Assembly: GCF_958298935.1 (NCBI RefSeq)
Contig: NC_084938.1
Span: forward strand, 24,657,501-24,721,500
Reading direction: 5' to 3'
Length of the DNA stretch: 64,000 nucleotides
Origin: Phragmites australis
Lineage: Eukaryota > Streptophyta > Magnoliopsida > Poales > Poaceae
Shown here: positions 48,399 through 59,331 of the stretch, piece after piece
How the letters are laid out: each line of letters begins with the position of its first letter
Position numbering within the stretch: position 1 is the first letter of the stretch
Notes under the pieces: generated by a model
Database searches by the model: none
The model's input: the letters and a program-made list of their open reading frames with translations, nothing else
Told to the model about the DNA's origin: nothing
Position numbers and translations under genes: made by a program

Positions 48399-48880
48399 TA
48401 CCCTTTCTTCTTAGCAGAAACACCACAGGATACCTAGGCTCATGAATTCGTGACAGTAAAAATCATATGGTAGTTCGTTCGGATCCTGTTTATTTAGGCC
48501 GCAGGTCGTGCACAACGGTCACCCGTTAGCCTCGCCCTCTCATCCAGCCCAGTCCGGCGTATTTCTCTCTCTATATATATCTATCTCTCTCTATATATAT
48601 GAAGTATATTTTCTACTCTCGGAGTGTGTACTCTCACATACATATCTTATAATATAAGGAGTATCTCATGTGATAAATGATATATATATAGAGTATATGA
48701 GTATATAAGATCATCCAAGTGGTACTTATATTTTTTTAGTGGTTTGTACTTATTATTTTGAGTATATTATATTTTATGTACAAATATGAAGGTATTATCA
48801 AAATCTATTAAAATATAGACTTCTTTTCAATTTTTCATGTAATTCATATTAGAGTATCTTAGAATGAGTATATAAGTATA
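48399..48880. other. Low-complexity spacer between two mobile elements
   Basis: Contains a CTCTCTATATATAT microsatellite at about 48565-48603 and further AT-rich DNA with TATA repeats around 48680-48700. No gene. Confidence 0.5.
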
Positions 48881-48888
48881 CTCATAGT

Positions 48889-49388
48889 TAAACATGGCTA
48901 AATGGGCCGTTCGTGCCGGCCCGGCATGGGCCTGACTCGGCACGGCCCGGCTACGACACGGCCCAAACGGCCCATCTACAGTAACGGTTCGTGCCGTGCT
49001 GGCCCGCGTGCCTTCCTCTCGGCCCACGGCACGGCCCGTCGGTGACCGTGCCGTGCCGGGCCGGCCCGGGCACGATTTCGGCCCGACGGGCCGAAATAGA
49101 TAAAAAAATATAAAAAAATGAAAAAAAAAATATAAAAATAGATAAAAATATAAAAAATAGATAAAAAAATATTTAAAAATAGCTAAAAAATTAAAAATAT
49201 AAATAAAAAAATAGAAAATAGTGCCGGGCCGTGCCGGCCCGGGCTGGGCCGTGCCCGTGCCGCGCGCTCGGCCCAGGCACGGCCCGTGGCGTTGTGCCGT
49301 GCTGGCCCGGCCCGTCGGTAATCGGGCCGTGCCTACAGTGCCGTGCCTCGGGCCGGCCCAGTAGGCACGGCCCATTTGGACGTCTTTA
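48889..49388. mobile_element. Non-autonomous hAT element with perfect 8-bp target-site duplication
   Basis: The 500-bp element begins TAAACATGGCTAAATGGGCC and ends, reverse-complemented, TAAAGACGTCCAAATGGGCC. It is flanked by identical CTCATAGT at 48881-48888 and 49389-49396. Both arms are packed with GGCACGGCCCG and CCGTGCCG-type subterminal repeats. The centre is an A-rich GATAAAAATAT repeat. There is no coding capacity; the open frame across it on the minus strand (48827-49393) is compositional. Confidence 0.88.
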
Positions 49389-49470
49389 CTCATAGTGATA
49401 AAAGAGTATACACAATTTATTTATATGGTATATTATAATAGAAAATATGTACTTATGAGATTACAGACTA

Positions 49471-49471
<1 letters not shown>

Positions 49472-49554
<83 letters not shown>
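49472..49554. repeat. (TA)n microsatellite, 83 bp
   Basis: Uninterrupted alternating TA from 49472 to 49554, about 200 bp before the start codon of the gene at 49755. Likely highly length-variable between individuals. Confidence 0.97.
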
Positions 49555-49556
<2 letters not shown>

Positions 49557-49754
49557 CACATCGCACACGACGCATACAACAACCACCACCGAGGTGTGGA
49601 GGGTCGCCTCCCCGCAACCATCCTATCCTTGCTGCTCCGATCAGGTAATCGAGTGGATGCATGCGCTCTCGTGATGTTCGTGTTGCGTTCTTGCATGCAT
49701 GCAGGCGAGGATTGAAAGGCTTGGCTGATTCTTGGAGCTGAAAGCCGGCCTGAA

Positions 49755-50213
49755 ATGTTCGTGAATGTGTTGTCAGCGCCGCGCATGGATCGGCGGGAGG
49801 GCAGGACGAAGCGCGCGCGGGAGGACGGGGCGGCGGTGGGGAGCGGGAGGCAAACGGCGGACACGGCGGAGGTGGCGTTCGAGGAGGAGGCGGCGCTGGC
49901 GGACGGCGGAGGCGGCGGGGAGGAGGCGCTGTGGCAGCGGCCGCCCGGGGTGTTCGAGTTCCCGTGGCAGAAGTGCCGCGGCGGGCTCGGCGTCGTGACC
50001 GGCGGCGGCGGGTGGGAGCTCCGGGACGTGTTCTTCCGCTCTTTCGTGGACGGCCGCGCGGCGGCGATCGGGTTGCCCGGGGACCGCCTCTCCCCGCCGC
50101 CGAGCAAGCGGACGCTGTTCGACGACGTGGACTCCTGGCTCGCCGCCGCCGGCGACGGCGAGGTGGACCCGCTCTGGCTTTCCGTGCTCGAGGGGCCCAA
50201 CCCTGCCGCATGA
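49755..50213 (+). CDS. Small intronless plant protein of unknown function
   Basis: A 152-aa frame starts MFVNVLSAPRMDRREG; an internal Met at 49785 is an alternative start. Residues 15-60 are charged and Gly/Ala/Glu-rich, with a basic RTKRARED patch that could be a nuclear signal. Residues 60-150 look like a conserved module: PPGVFEFPWQKCRGGLG, GWELRDVFFRSFVDGRAAAI, SPPPSKRTLFDDVDSWL and GEVDPLWLSVLEGP. Trp-rich, evenly spaced hydrophobics and the absence of low complexity here argue for a real protein. I do not recognise the family and assign no function. The minus-strand frames across the same DNA are GC shadows. The gene lies close behind a (TA)n tract and a hAT insertion. Confidence 0.7.
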   Translation: MFVNVLSAPRMDRREGRTKRAREDGAAVGSGRQTADTAEVAFEEEAALADGGGGGEEALWQRPPGVFEFPWQKCRGGLGVVTGGGGWELRDVFFRSFVDGRAAAIGLPGDRLSPPPSKRTLFDDVDSWLAAAGDGEVDPLWLSVLEGPNPAA

Positions 50214-52559
50214 CGCCAACGCCGAGTCGCCAGGTGCCGTGGGGCCCATCTGGCGGCGTCACAGGGGTCCGCGTCAGCAGCGCTGGGAAGCATGGTTGCC
50301 TGGGGGACAGAGATATGTTGAAATTGGTGGAAAAGTTTTAATGTTTTGTGCTCTTGGGTCGCTCCTGGGCTGCCTGTTTTGAGCCCTGGTCGGGTTTTAG
50401 CCCAGGCCCACCATGGGTGCGTTTTAAGCGGCGTCTAGGGTTGGAAGAGAGATAGGGCTGGCTGGCTGCGATGTATTCGAGGGCGGAGAGGCCGGCGGCG
50501 GCGAGAGCAATCCTCTGCCGAGATCTCTGGTGGCTCGGCTGGTCTTCAGGAGCGCCGGGGTCTCGGTTTGTTGGGCGGCCGCAAGTATCTCGCCGAGGAG
50601 ATATGCATCGGTCCTTCGCACTGAAGATAAGGCAGCTATATCTTTCCCTTCCTTTCTCTGTGTGCAGAACACGAATCTGAAAATTTTCCTCTTCCCATGT
50701 GAACTCTCTCTGGATTTGCATCGGGAAGATTAGAGCCCGAGTTCCTCGGGTGATATCTTTGGTGCGGTATTTTGGGAGAGAAAGGGTTGGTGGCCGGAGC
50801 TGTAGCGTCTAGGCTCGACCGTATTGCGGTGGCTGTACGGTGAAGGGCTTTGTATCTCCGATCTCCTCTCACCGCCCGCGACGGTGGGTGATAGGTTTTC
50901 TGGGTCAGTGGCTTCCAAGCCGTGCCTAGCCCACTTTCATTTTGATTTCAATCAATTTTCGTTGTGAGTACTCCTCCACTCCTCTGATAGCATGCTCTGT
51001 GATGATGGAATGGGTTTAGATTGGGCTATTAGATGAGTACAATAGCTGGAAAACTTGTGGTCTGGATACTGATATGGTGTTTCTGCTATTGCAAACCTTT
51101 GGACATGATTCTGTTGTTGCCTGAAATGAACATAGCTGGATACATGTGAATGGACACGGTTGTATACTGAATACAATCTGATACGCATATATATTTTGCA
51201 TTTCTGTCATTTGTTCTGACGATGCAATGGGCAATTCTATTCTGTATAGTCTAGACCTGTCATCCTCCTGTGTGATTTCATACTTCTGGGTGGCTAAATA
51301 GTTCTATTTGGCTAGTGAATCATGTCCATCAATTCAGATCAGTCATTGTCCAGAACTTTTTCAATTTAGTTGTCCAAGTTCTTTGGCTAGTTGAGATCTC
51401 ATTAATAGCCCAATCTATGATAATATTAGAAGAACAATTTGGGAGCAAGACTTCAAAGTCTTGGAGCCAATTATTGCATAAATCTGAGAGCAATACTATC
51501 TATTTCACTTCTTTGCAGCAATTACTTGTTGGGTTTCACTCTCATATGCCTTATTTTGGTATCCAGCTTTTACACCAGAGTGAGATGTTTGCTACAATTA
51601 TTTTTACCTTTATCAGTAGCTTTTCATTGTGTATGAATTGCTATCTTGCTCGGTATCATATATATATATATATATGGGATAAGACTTATGCTCATCCTTT
51701 GGTACTATTCTTTACATCAAGATATACTAGAAACAGAAAAGAATGGATACAATTTCAGTTCAAGGAGACATAATCGTTTTTGTTGTTTCCTCGCTTTCTG
51801 TAAAACATTTTCAATTTTCAAATTTAGTTTCGTAGGGTTTAATTTACAGAAAAGAATGGATCCAATTTCAAATTTTTGTTGGGGTTTAATTTACAGTCCC
51901 CAATGACGACGAAGAAGGTTCTAAGCACGTTTGATGAAATTACCTCTTCTTCAGTTTTGGAAATTCTTAGCGGATAACCAGGAAACTCAGTCTACAGAAA
52001 TCATGTGCATGAAGCATAGGAAAAAAATCTAGCTATATTTGTTGGCAAGAGCTTCACGCAGCGCAGCTGTGCAGGCAAGCTGGATCGAGATGTGTGCTTG
52101 GCTCAGTCGGATGAGTAACCGTTCTGTCACCTTTTTTTTAATAACGGGCTCAGTTTTAGCTGATTATAAGGAACTGTTCTGACCTACCACCGTGACTGGT
52201 AAAAATTCGCTTGAAACTCAGACTTTCAAATTCGGTTCCATCGACAAATTTTCACCGGCATAGGATAGGGGATTCGTTTCCTTCGGCTCAATCACATTGA
52301 ATGTAGTACAAACAAGGCGCAAATGAGTTGGATTTGAGTGTGACAGGTATATATCTAGGTATGTAATCTATATCTACATCTATAATCATCAATACTAATA
52401 TTAATATAAAAAGCATCGATTATAGATAATTCGAAGGATCACCACCGTACAACTTTGTTAGGTACCCCACCCGACGAGCCCTACGCTGTCACGTGTCAAT
52501 CGGCGAGCGACCAAGACAAGGCTTCTGCGGCCAGTCCTCTGGTTGAAAACAAAACCCCG
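50214..52559. other. 3' flank and intergenic DNA; possible short transcribed unit
   Basis: Sequence at 50440-50950 is GC-rich and leader-like; an ATG at 50471 opens a 69-aa frame (MYSRAERPAAARAILC). This could be a gene fragment, but no family is recognisable. AGAAAAGAATGGAT(A/C)CAATT occurs at about 51734 and 51851, a small local duplication. The rest is AT-rich without genes. Confidence 0.35.
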
Positions 52560-53136
52560 TGACCACCCCTGGTCGCAAGACATAATAGATACTTATATAA
52601 CTAGTCAAATTATATTTAATATCACTTACTCAAGCGTTTTCCTTCCTAAGTCACTATCTTTCGGTGAGTAAGATTATGGGCAGTTGTGGTAGTGCAGTGA
52701 CCGGTCTTGTAGCATTTAATGCTACAGGATGACCTTGTAGACGAGCGTGATGGAGCTTGGTGATGAGACGGGCATGCAAGGTGATCAGAGCAGGGCGTGC
52801 ATGCCTATCCTTCATCACGATGAGTTAGGAATAGTTAACTTCGTCAGGTATAGGTCTACCACAGAGTTTGGCATGATCTGTTTGTATGTGTGCATTTTCT
52901 CCTGTTATATAAAGGGGAGGTTCCGACTTGTAGGACACAAAAAACACATTATGTAACAAGTTCATCTAATCATTAAGAAAATACATATGACGTAGGGCTA
53001 TTATCCCACGGGAGGCCTGAAACTGGATAAAATCTTTGTGTTTTTGAGTCCATTAGATTCTACCTCAAGAAACGTAGATCAACGCGTCCATCGATAGTTA
53101 TACCTCGGATTCATTATCAGAGATTATCTCTCGACA
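52560..53136 (+). mobile_element. 5' LTR of a decayed gypsy retrotransposon (left border approximate)
   Basis: TATATAAA at 52916-52923 is the LTR promoter, and the LTR ends TCTCGACA at 53136. Directly after it comes TTGACGCGCTAGGTAGGGGG, close to the TTGGCGCGCC/AGGTAGGGG primer-binding region common in grass gypsy elements. The left end was not located exactly; 52560 is a guess from composition. Confidence 0.6.
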
Positions 53137-54640
53137 GTTGACGCGCTAGGTAGGGGGCGTTTTTCGTATTTTCTTCACATTTGAAGACTATGGTTGGACT
53201 ACCCATGTTTGGATCCATGATGGCTGTAGAGTCCCATTTTGAGCACCCCGACCGTCGCTAGGTTTTTATCATGGGGTACGATCCAGACAAGCCCGGTGAG
53301 GCTCTAAGCATGGGACATCGAGGTGGAGTTTGAGGATTCCGAGACTAAATGAGAAGTTTGTATGGCAGCCCATGCAACGAGGGCAAGGGGAGGGGGCTAA
53401 CAGAGATGCCCATGTTGTAGGAACCGAAGGTGAGCCCTAGGCCGTAGGCCAAGAGGGAAACCAGCCCGGCAACAAGTATGGAGGTGGTTCTATATTGGCC
53501 TATTAACTGCAACGCCACCCGAAGGAGTGCCCGCCTGAGGTCGAGATCTTGGTGGTGGCATCTTCAAGGCCGTCATGCCACATGCGAAACATGAGCGCCG
53601 GGGCTCCCCTCTCACGATGTCTCACCACTCCGCGGTCAACGGCTCAACTACGAGGCCATGACCCTTGCATAGAACCTGCAAACTGCGCGAGTACTTGAGA
53701 GTTCACCGGTAGCGTCATGGCTGCGCGATATTACCATCTTGGTAGAGACAATCCAGCACCAGACCGTGGCAATCACCAACCCATCCACCACAAGGAGTAG
53801 TTGAGGTGGTGGTCGGCAGGGTTCACAATGGACTCCACGGCAGGAGGGAACGTGTTCTCCCTTAGTAGCAGGGAGTACGAGGAGACCCGCACCATGTTGA
53901 GACAGTCTACCCGTTGACATGCGCGACTCGCTTAGCCATCGCGACCTTCGCAATGTAATCCGTGGCCAGAGGGCTACCGAAATTAGGAGGAACACGCCCA
54001 ACGAGAGTAGAAAAAGGGCAAGTGGCCCCGTCACTCGCCTTCCCTTCGCAGGGAGACGTCGGACTCCTCAGTCCCCTCACTAGGACCGCGAGACCATCGA
54101 CTCTCTCCTCGGTCGCGTGAAGCTACCCATCAACGTGCAATTCCCCATTACGGAACGGGGTGCAATGCTTTTTCCTCCAGGCTGCGGGAGGTACGCTGGC
54201 CAGATAAGTTCTGATCGGTTCCATCCAAAAAGTACGACGACTCAACCAACCCGAAGGAGTTTTTGTAGATCTACACTACCATGGTACAAGCCACGGGTGG
54301 TGATGCGAAGGTCATGGCGAACTATTTCCTGATCACCCTGACCAGTTCACCTCGGTCCTGGTTCATGAACCTCCTCTACGGGCCAATTCATGCATGGCAG
54401 ACTTATCGATCAATTCGTCGCTAACTTCTTGAGAACCTACACCCAACCAGGGGTCGAAGATGACCTGTACCAAGTCAGTCAGTGACAGGGTGAGTCGCTA
54501 CGAGACTACATTCGGTGTTTCACTGACTGTTGGAATACTGTTCCAAAGATCACGGCCTTGAATTCTGCATGGACCGGGCTTGGCACATGTTCGAGGATCG
54601 GGCAAAAGCTTAGGTTTGGTGCGACCTTGAATTTTGTTTT
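53137..54640 (+). pseudogene. Gypsy gag remnant
   Basis: Downstream of the LTR, a retrotransposon gag core can be read with stops and frame changes. Around 54230-54420 it gives STNPKEFL, IYTTMVQATGGDAKVMANYF and LTSSPRSWFMNLLYGPIHAW, then in other frames YTQPGVEDDLYQV and GESLRDYIRCFTD. These match the Retrotrans_gag family. In-frame stops (for example after NPKEFL) and frameshifts make it non-functional. No protease, reverse transcriptase or integrase follows, so the element is truncated near 54640. Confidence 0.8.
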
Positions 54641-55253
54641 ACTTCAATTTTTAGGGTAAGGTGAGCTTGGATTTTGCCACACTAAAGCTGGCTTGGGCTG
54701 AGTCAGAAGAAAAAACTGATGGATCAATTTGCAGATGCATTTTAAGAAGTCACGTACGACTTATAGTCTAAAATAATTTATTTGATAGAGAGTCAGGTGT
54801 GGGGTTATTTATCATCTAGGATTTTGAGGCAAGACATGGTTGAGAGTTTGTATATTGGGAAAAAAATTTGTGAATTCTTAAAGAAAAAAGATCAAAGGAA
54901 AAAATCCCCAAATTTGCGAAAAGAAATTCTAGATCACTTATTATAGCGGGGCCAAATTGTAACCGTTTAGATTCGTACCGTTGCGCTTATAACTATATTT
55001 CAATGTATGCATTAGATTCATATATAAATCACCACTATATTTTATGCATTAGAGTTAAAAAAAATATAGTTGCGCTTTCAAAACTAGCCGCATTATGGCA
55101 ATCAAGCTAGTTCAGAGAACTGAGATGAGCACTAGCCCCAATGGCTAAATTCTCAGTTTTAGCGCATTTGGCCAGTCAAGGTGTGTGATACCGTTAAATG
55201 TTCCTTTACAAATTTAGTTGGTGTACTTTTTAAAAAAATAATTAAAATATTTA
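54641..55253. other. AT-rich intergenic DNA
   Basis: No gene or delimitable element seen. Confidence 0.4.
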
Positions 55254-55624
55254 TCTCTACTATATAAAACACGAGTTAATTCCCGTCACCTTTTTCACTA
55301 CTCTCGTCTCATCTAATAAAACTTTCTAAAATTCGAATAATTTATCCACTTTTATCATCTATCGCCGTCTTTCAATCTCACTACCTTGTTACCGGCTACA
55401 AATACGAGACTCGTTTTACTAATAAAAATAAATAAATAAATAGAAGAAAAATTAGTAGATAATCTCCTCTCTTTTAATCACAACTGAAATCAAATTATGA
55501 CATCGCTTCTGACGTATTTATTCAACATCGTTGCACATCTACATCTCCCTACCTTAATTTATACTTAAAATTACCACATCTAATATTTATATTTTCATTA
55601 CAAAATGCATAGACACTTAGCTAG
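55254..55624 (+). mobile_element. Small non-autonomous Helitron-like element
   Basis: The left end TCTCTACTATATAAAACACG is a typical grass Helitron 5' terminus, preceded by A. The right end is CACTTAGCTAG followed by T, matching the CTAG 3' end and the A|T insertion rule. The interior (371 bp) is AT-rich and non-coding. The short GC hairpin expected before CTAG is degenerate, which lowers confidence. Confidence 0.5.
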
Positions 55625-56906
55625 TAAAATAAAAAATGGAAGTATGTAGCCTGTATGTGTCTTCACGCGACACGCAAGCCACACACACTCCTAAATGGTA
55701 AGTGTAAATAAACTAGAACTAGTAAGGTGGCTCATACTAATAGTATGTCTAGTATCACTGTAATATTTTATTACAATAATATTTAGTTTATTGTATTTTA
55801 CATGAATTTTTTATTTAGGCATTTGATTTTATAGAATTTAATTTTTGAAGATTATATTTGATATGGATCCTTCTTTTTTTCTATTCTAACATCAATTTTA
55901 ATTATTATTTATTTTATTTTATTTGGACTCTCCATTTAGATATTTTGCTTCTGTATAAAATTGAACTGCTGTTTTTTTTCATAATTTTAATTCTGAATTT
56001 AGCTATCTATAATCCTATCTGATATGTACTCTTTGTTTAATCTAGACGATTAGATGTTCCTAATAAATAGTGATATTTTTTTTAATTAATATGATAATTT
56101 TGTAACCTTAAGGACGAACCTGATGACTCTTTTCCTTTAAATATTAATATAATAGATTAATCCGACCGTGACACAAAGAAAAGGCTCGCAAAGGGACATT
56201 TTTAAATAATATTATTTTATTAGAAAGTTATAAAAATAATAGTGTCGGCAAGTCTCTTGTCGTTGGCAATGGATCAGAGATCTGTCAGCACGCGAGGAGT
56301 GAGTTTAGGGTCTGTCGATATTTCATGTATCGATATGTATTATATTCCTCAGATAATATTCAAAGAAAAAATTATAATTTTTTTATATAATCTTGGATAA
56401 ATATGATATTTATATAAAATTGTATCTCTCGATAAGATCTATAACTTTATAGTTAAATTTTTTTATATTTGAATCGGTTTAGATGTAAAATAAGGTAGTC
56501 AGAAGTTATAGATATAGTTTTTCAGATCTAAAATTTATAACCACTTTTTAAACATCTGAACGGATTCAAATATAAAAATATTTAACTATAAAGTTATATA
56601 TCTTATCTAAAACTAATTTTCATATAAAGATCTCCATACAAGATCAATAAAATTTTTATAAGAATTATCTACGGGCATAAGAACTGTCGGCGCCGATATG
56701 CGTCTTGTCACACTGCCACGTAGCGTGTGGCTAAGTATATATTCTTACAATTTTTCAAAAAAATACTATGATTGAAAAAAGATTCTCGCAAAGGTGGCTC
56801 CTTTCTTCCCGTTCCCCCGCATCGGCGACGCCACCGAAGAAACCACCTCCCCCCCCCCCCCCCCCACACCTCAATCGGTCAGTCCCCCACCTCCGAAACC
56901 CTAGCA
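55625..56906. other. AT-rich intergenic DNA and NF-YC upstream region
   Basis: Contains the inverted repeat listed separately. Two blocks with TGTCGGC (56243 and 56696) flank the inverted repeat and may mark transposon ends. A poly-C run lies at about 56847-56866 in the NF-YC leader. Confidence 0.4.
56431..56607. repeat. Long inverted repeat (foldback)
   Basis: The arms at 56431-56485 and 56553-56607 are about 90% complementary (GATAAGATCTATAACTTTAT and its partner), and pairing continues imperfectly toward a centre near 56519. Weaker complementarity extends outward to roughly 56370 and 56660. It is non-coding and could form a long RNA hairpin if transcribed. Confidence 0.75.
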
Positions 56907-57506
56907 ATGGAGCCCAAATCCACCACCCCTCCGCCTCCCCCAGTCCTGGGAGCGCCCGTCGCGTACCCTCCGGCTGCCGCGTACCCCGGCCCCGGCGCCG
57001 TCGCCTATCCGGCGGCCGCGCTCTACCCCTCTCCGCCGCCCCCTCCCCCAGCCGCCGCGCACCAGCAGCAGGGCGCCGCGACGCAGCAGCAGCTGCAGAT
57101 GTTCTGGGCGGAGCAGTACCGCGAGATTGAAGCAACCACCGACTTCAAGAACCACAACCTGCCCCTCGCCCGCATCAAGAAGATCATGAAGGCCGACGAG
57201 GACGTCCGCATGATCGCCGCCGAGGCGCCCGTCGTCTTCGCCCGGGCCTGCGAGATGTTCATCCTCGAGCTCACCCACCGCGGCTGGGCGCACGCTGAGG
57301 AGAACAAGCGCCGCACGCTCCAGAAGTCCGACATCGCCGCTGCCGTCGCGCGCACCGAGGTCTTCGACTTCCTCGTCGACATCGTGCCCCGCGACGAGGC
57401 CAAGGACGCCGAGGCCGCCATCGGCGTCGGTGCGGGGATCCCCCACCCTGCCGCCGGCATGCCCGCCACCGATCCCATGGCGTACTACTACGTCCAGCCG
57501 CAGTAA
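56907..57506 (+). CDS. NF-YC: Nuclear transcription factor Y subunit C (NF-YC/HAP5), intronless
   Basis: A single 199-aa exon. The N-terminus (1-60) is Pro/Ala/Tyr-rich, followed by the [14 protein letters not shown] helix. The histone-fold domain (about 80-161) has [59 protein letters not shown] and [15 protein letters not shown] pairs with NF-YB through this fold, and the dimer recruits NF-YA to CCAAT boxes; in plants such complexes also act with CONSTANS-type proteins in flowering and ABA responses. The start [11 protein letters not shown] agrees with rice homologues. An in-frame ATG at 56772 would add 45 Pro/Arg-rich residues but lies before a poly-C leader and is unlikely. The chain ends [11 protein letters not shown], typical of this subgroup. 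No intron or defect is seen. Confidence 0.95.
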   Translation: MEPKSTTPPPPPVLGAPVAYPPAAAYPGPGAVAYPAAALYPSPPPPPPAAAHQQQGAATQQQLQMFWAEQYREIEATTDFKNHNLPLARIKKIMKADEDVRMIAAEAPVVFARACEMFILELTHRGWAHAEENKRRTLQKSDIAAAVARTEVFDFLVDIVPRDEAKDAEAAIGVGAGIPHPAAGMPATDPMAYYYVQPQ

Positions 57507-59331
57507 CCCATTTCCATCTCTCTTACTAGCTTCGAGCCTTTCGACTTTTAGTAAATTATTGAGAGTGTGCTGTTGTTCCCCTTGTTATGTTGTTGCCGCC
57601 GAATAACTTGGCGTGATGATCATCTGATGTGCCTCCTCTTTATTATACTCGATTTCAGATATGAAAGAGGTGGTTGTAATTGAGAGAGGGAAGCCGTATG
57701 ATGGTGATGATTCTGCGTAACAGATACTCCTGCCACAATTATTAATTATGTGGTACTCCTCTGATTATTGTTATGCGCGATCTTGTCCAGCTTCGTTTGT
57801 AGTTTCCATTTTCACTGTGCTTGTTTGAGCTATGTTTGTACTTTCCATTTTCTATGTGTTGTTCAGTCATTTGGTTGTTTGTTTGCTATCCTGTTTGTCC
57901 TTGAAATTGTTTCAAGCAAGTGTTGTTTGCCAAGTATCCAGAATATGGATGTATTGTTCCTGCGTATGGACAAATGACCCCTCCATTTGTGATAGCTGAT
58001 GTTATTGAAGTTTCCTGGCATTTCCTGTTGATTTATAGGTGTTGCTTAGTGTTCATGTTTATTCTCTTCAAGTTTTTACCTTTCTGATTCTTCAGCATCT
58101 GGGGTGAAATGGGTTATTTCTGATCTGAGCAAACGATTATTGCTCCCTGATAATTATTTGGATAATTCCTCCTTGTCTAGCCACTTTGTAAAACATTTTC
58201 ATGTAGGATATTCCAAGCGCTGCATATCCAAGGTTTCCTTTGGCTCGACATCCAGTGAACTGCAATACTGGACTTGGTGTGTGTTGAAATGGGTAGATCA
58301 TTTTTTTGCTTAACTTGGCTTTATAATTTCTGGGCATCTTAAGCGAAGTATATTTGCTGCAAACACACGCATTGGAGCTTTATGGAGTAATCATGATTTG
58401 ACATGGTATCTCTCGCACTTTCAGATATGGAAATCTAATTTGACTGTACATTGAATCTGTTTGAACGATTACCAGAGCACTGAAATTGTAATTCCAAAAT
58501 TCTTGTTACAGGTAAACTCGTGTTTGCCTTTAATTCAGGTAAGCGGATGTTGCTGCTCCATAATTTTGATGTGTATGATGGAGTAATAGCTTGCAGCAGA
58601 TTTTGATGTACTACTAATGGAGCATGACAAAAATATCTGGATGTCATCAATTTCTGCTTCTAAAAGAAAACTGTAATCACGTGGGAGGAGGCACTGGGTG
58701 CTCAGGGCTCATCGAAACCTGAATTTTGGTGAAATCTGAATAACAGAGCAATTTTGCAAGGAAGTTCACTAATGGTAGTTGAAGAACTAAACAAAACTTT
58801 TCCTTCTGAAAATACATATAACTTTTCATGCTAAAGCCCAACAAGGACCTCGAGCATTATGTCAGAATATCAATGGAAGCTGCAGCTACCGTCAAGAATA
58901 CAAAGAATGCGCCCTTAAAACATTTCAGGGCAGGGGAAAATCAACGATGTTAATCCTGTTGCATCTCACTCAGTTTATCCTAGCATTGGAGCACAAGCCG
59001 TGATCTGTCCTATGCAGCGACGAACACTAGCATTCCACCTTCTTCCGCTTTCTCAGAATCAGCTCAAGAAACCGGCGACCCTGCAAAGCAAGCAGAACTA
59101 CGTCGTGAACAATATTTCGATCATGGAACGTTCAATTCCATCATGACAAGTAAAAATTTATTTCTCTCTAATTGTGTTTTTCTTTTGCATCCTTGTTTGC
59201 AGTGGAAAGGAAATTATCATGAGTTTCCCTTTAAGATTTGATGAAAACTTGATCCAAAGGAAGTTTAAAGGAAGATACAAACCACAAGAAATCGAGTAGA
59301 TTCTGAACTCACGCAAAACATAGCCTCCATC
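57507..59331. other. NF-YC 3' region and convergent intergenic DNA
   Basis: No further coding exon is recognised. The stretch to roughly 58650 may contain long 3' UTR sequence. From about 59000 to 59331 lies the 3' region of the minus-strand membrane-protein gene. Confidence 0.4.

Noticed and set aside
49433..50293. 286-aa minus-strand reading frame opposite the gene at 49755
   Set aside because: Much of it is a translated TA microsatellite (alternating Ile/Tyr) and the rest is the GC-rich antisense of a better plus-strand gene.
52080..52140. tRNA-like CTTGGCTCAGTCGGATGAG followed by a T-run
   Set aside because: Only a D-arm-like match is present; no acceptor, anticodon or T arms can be folded.
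56772..56906. 45-residue N-terminal extension of NF-YC
   Set aside because: It reads through a poly-C leader, is Pro/Arg low-complexity and is absent from NF-YC homologues, which start at MEPKS.
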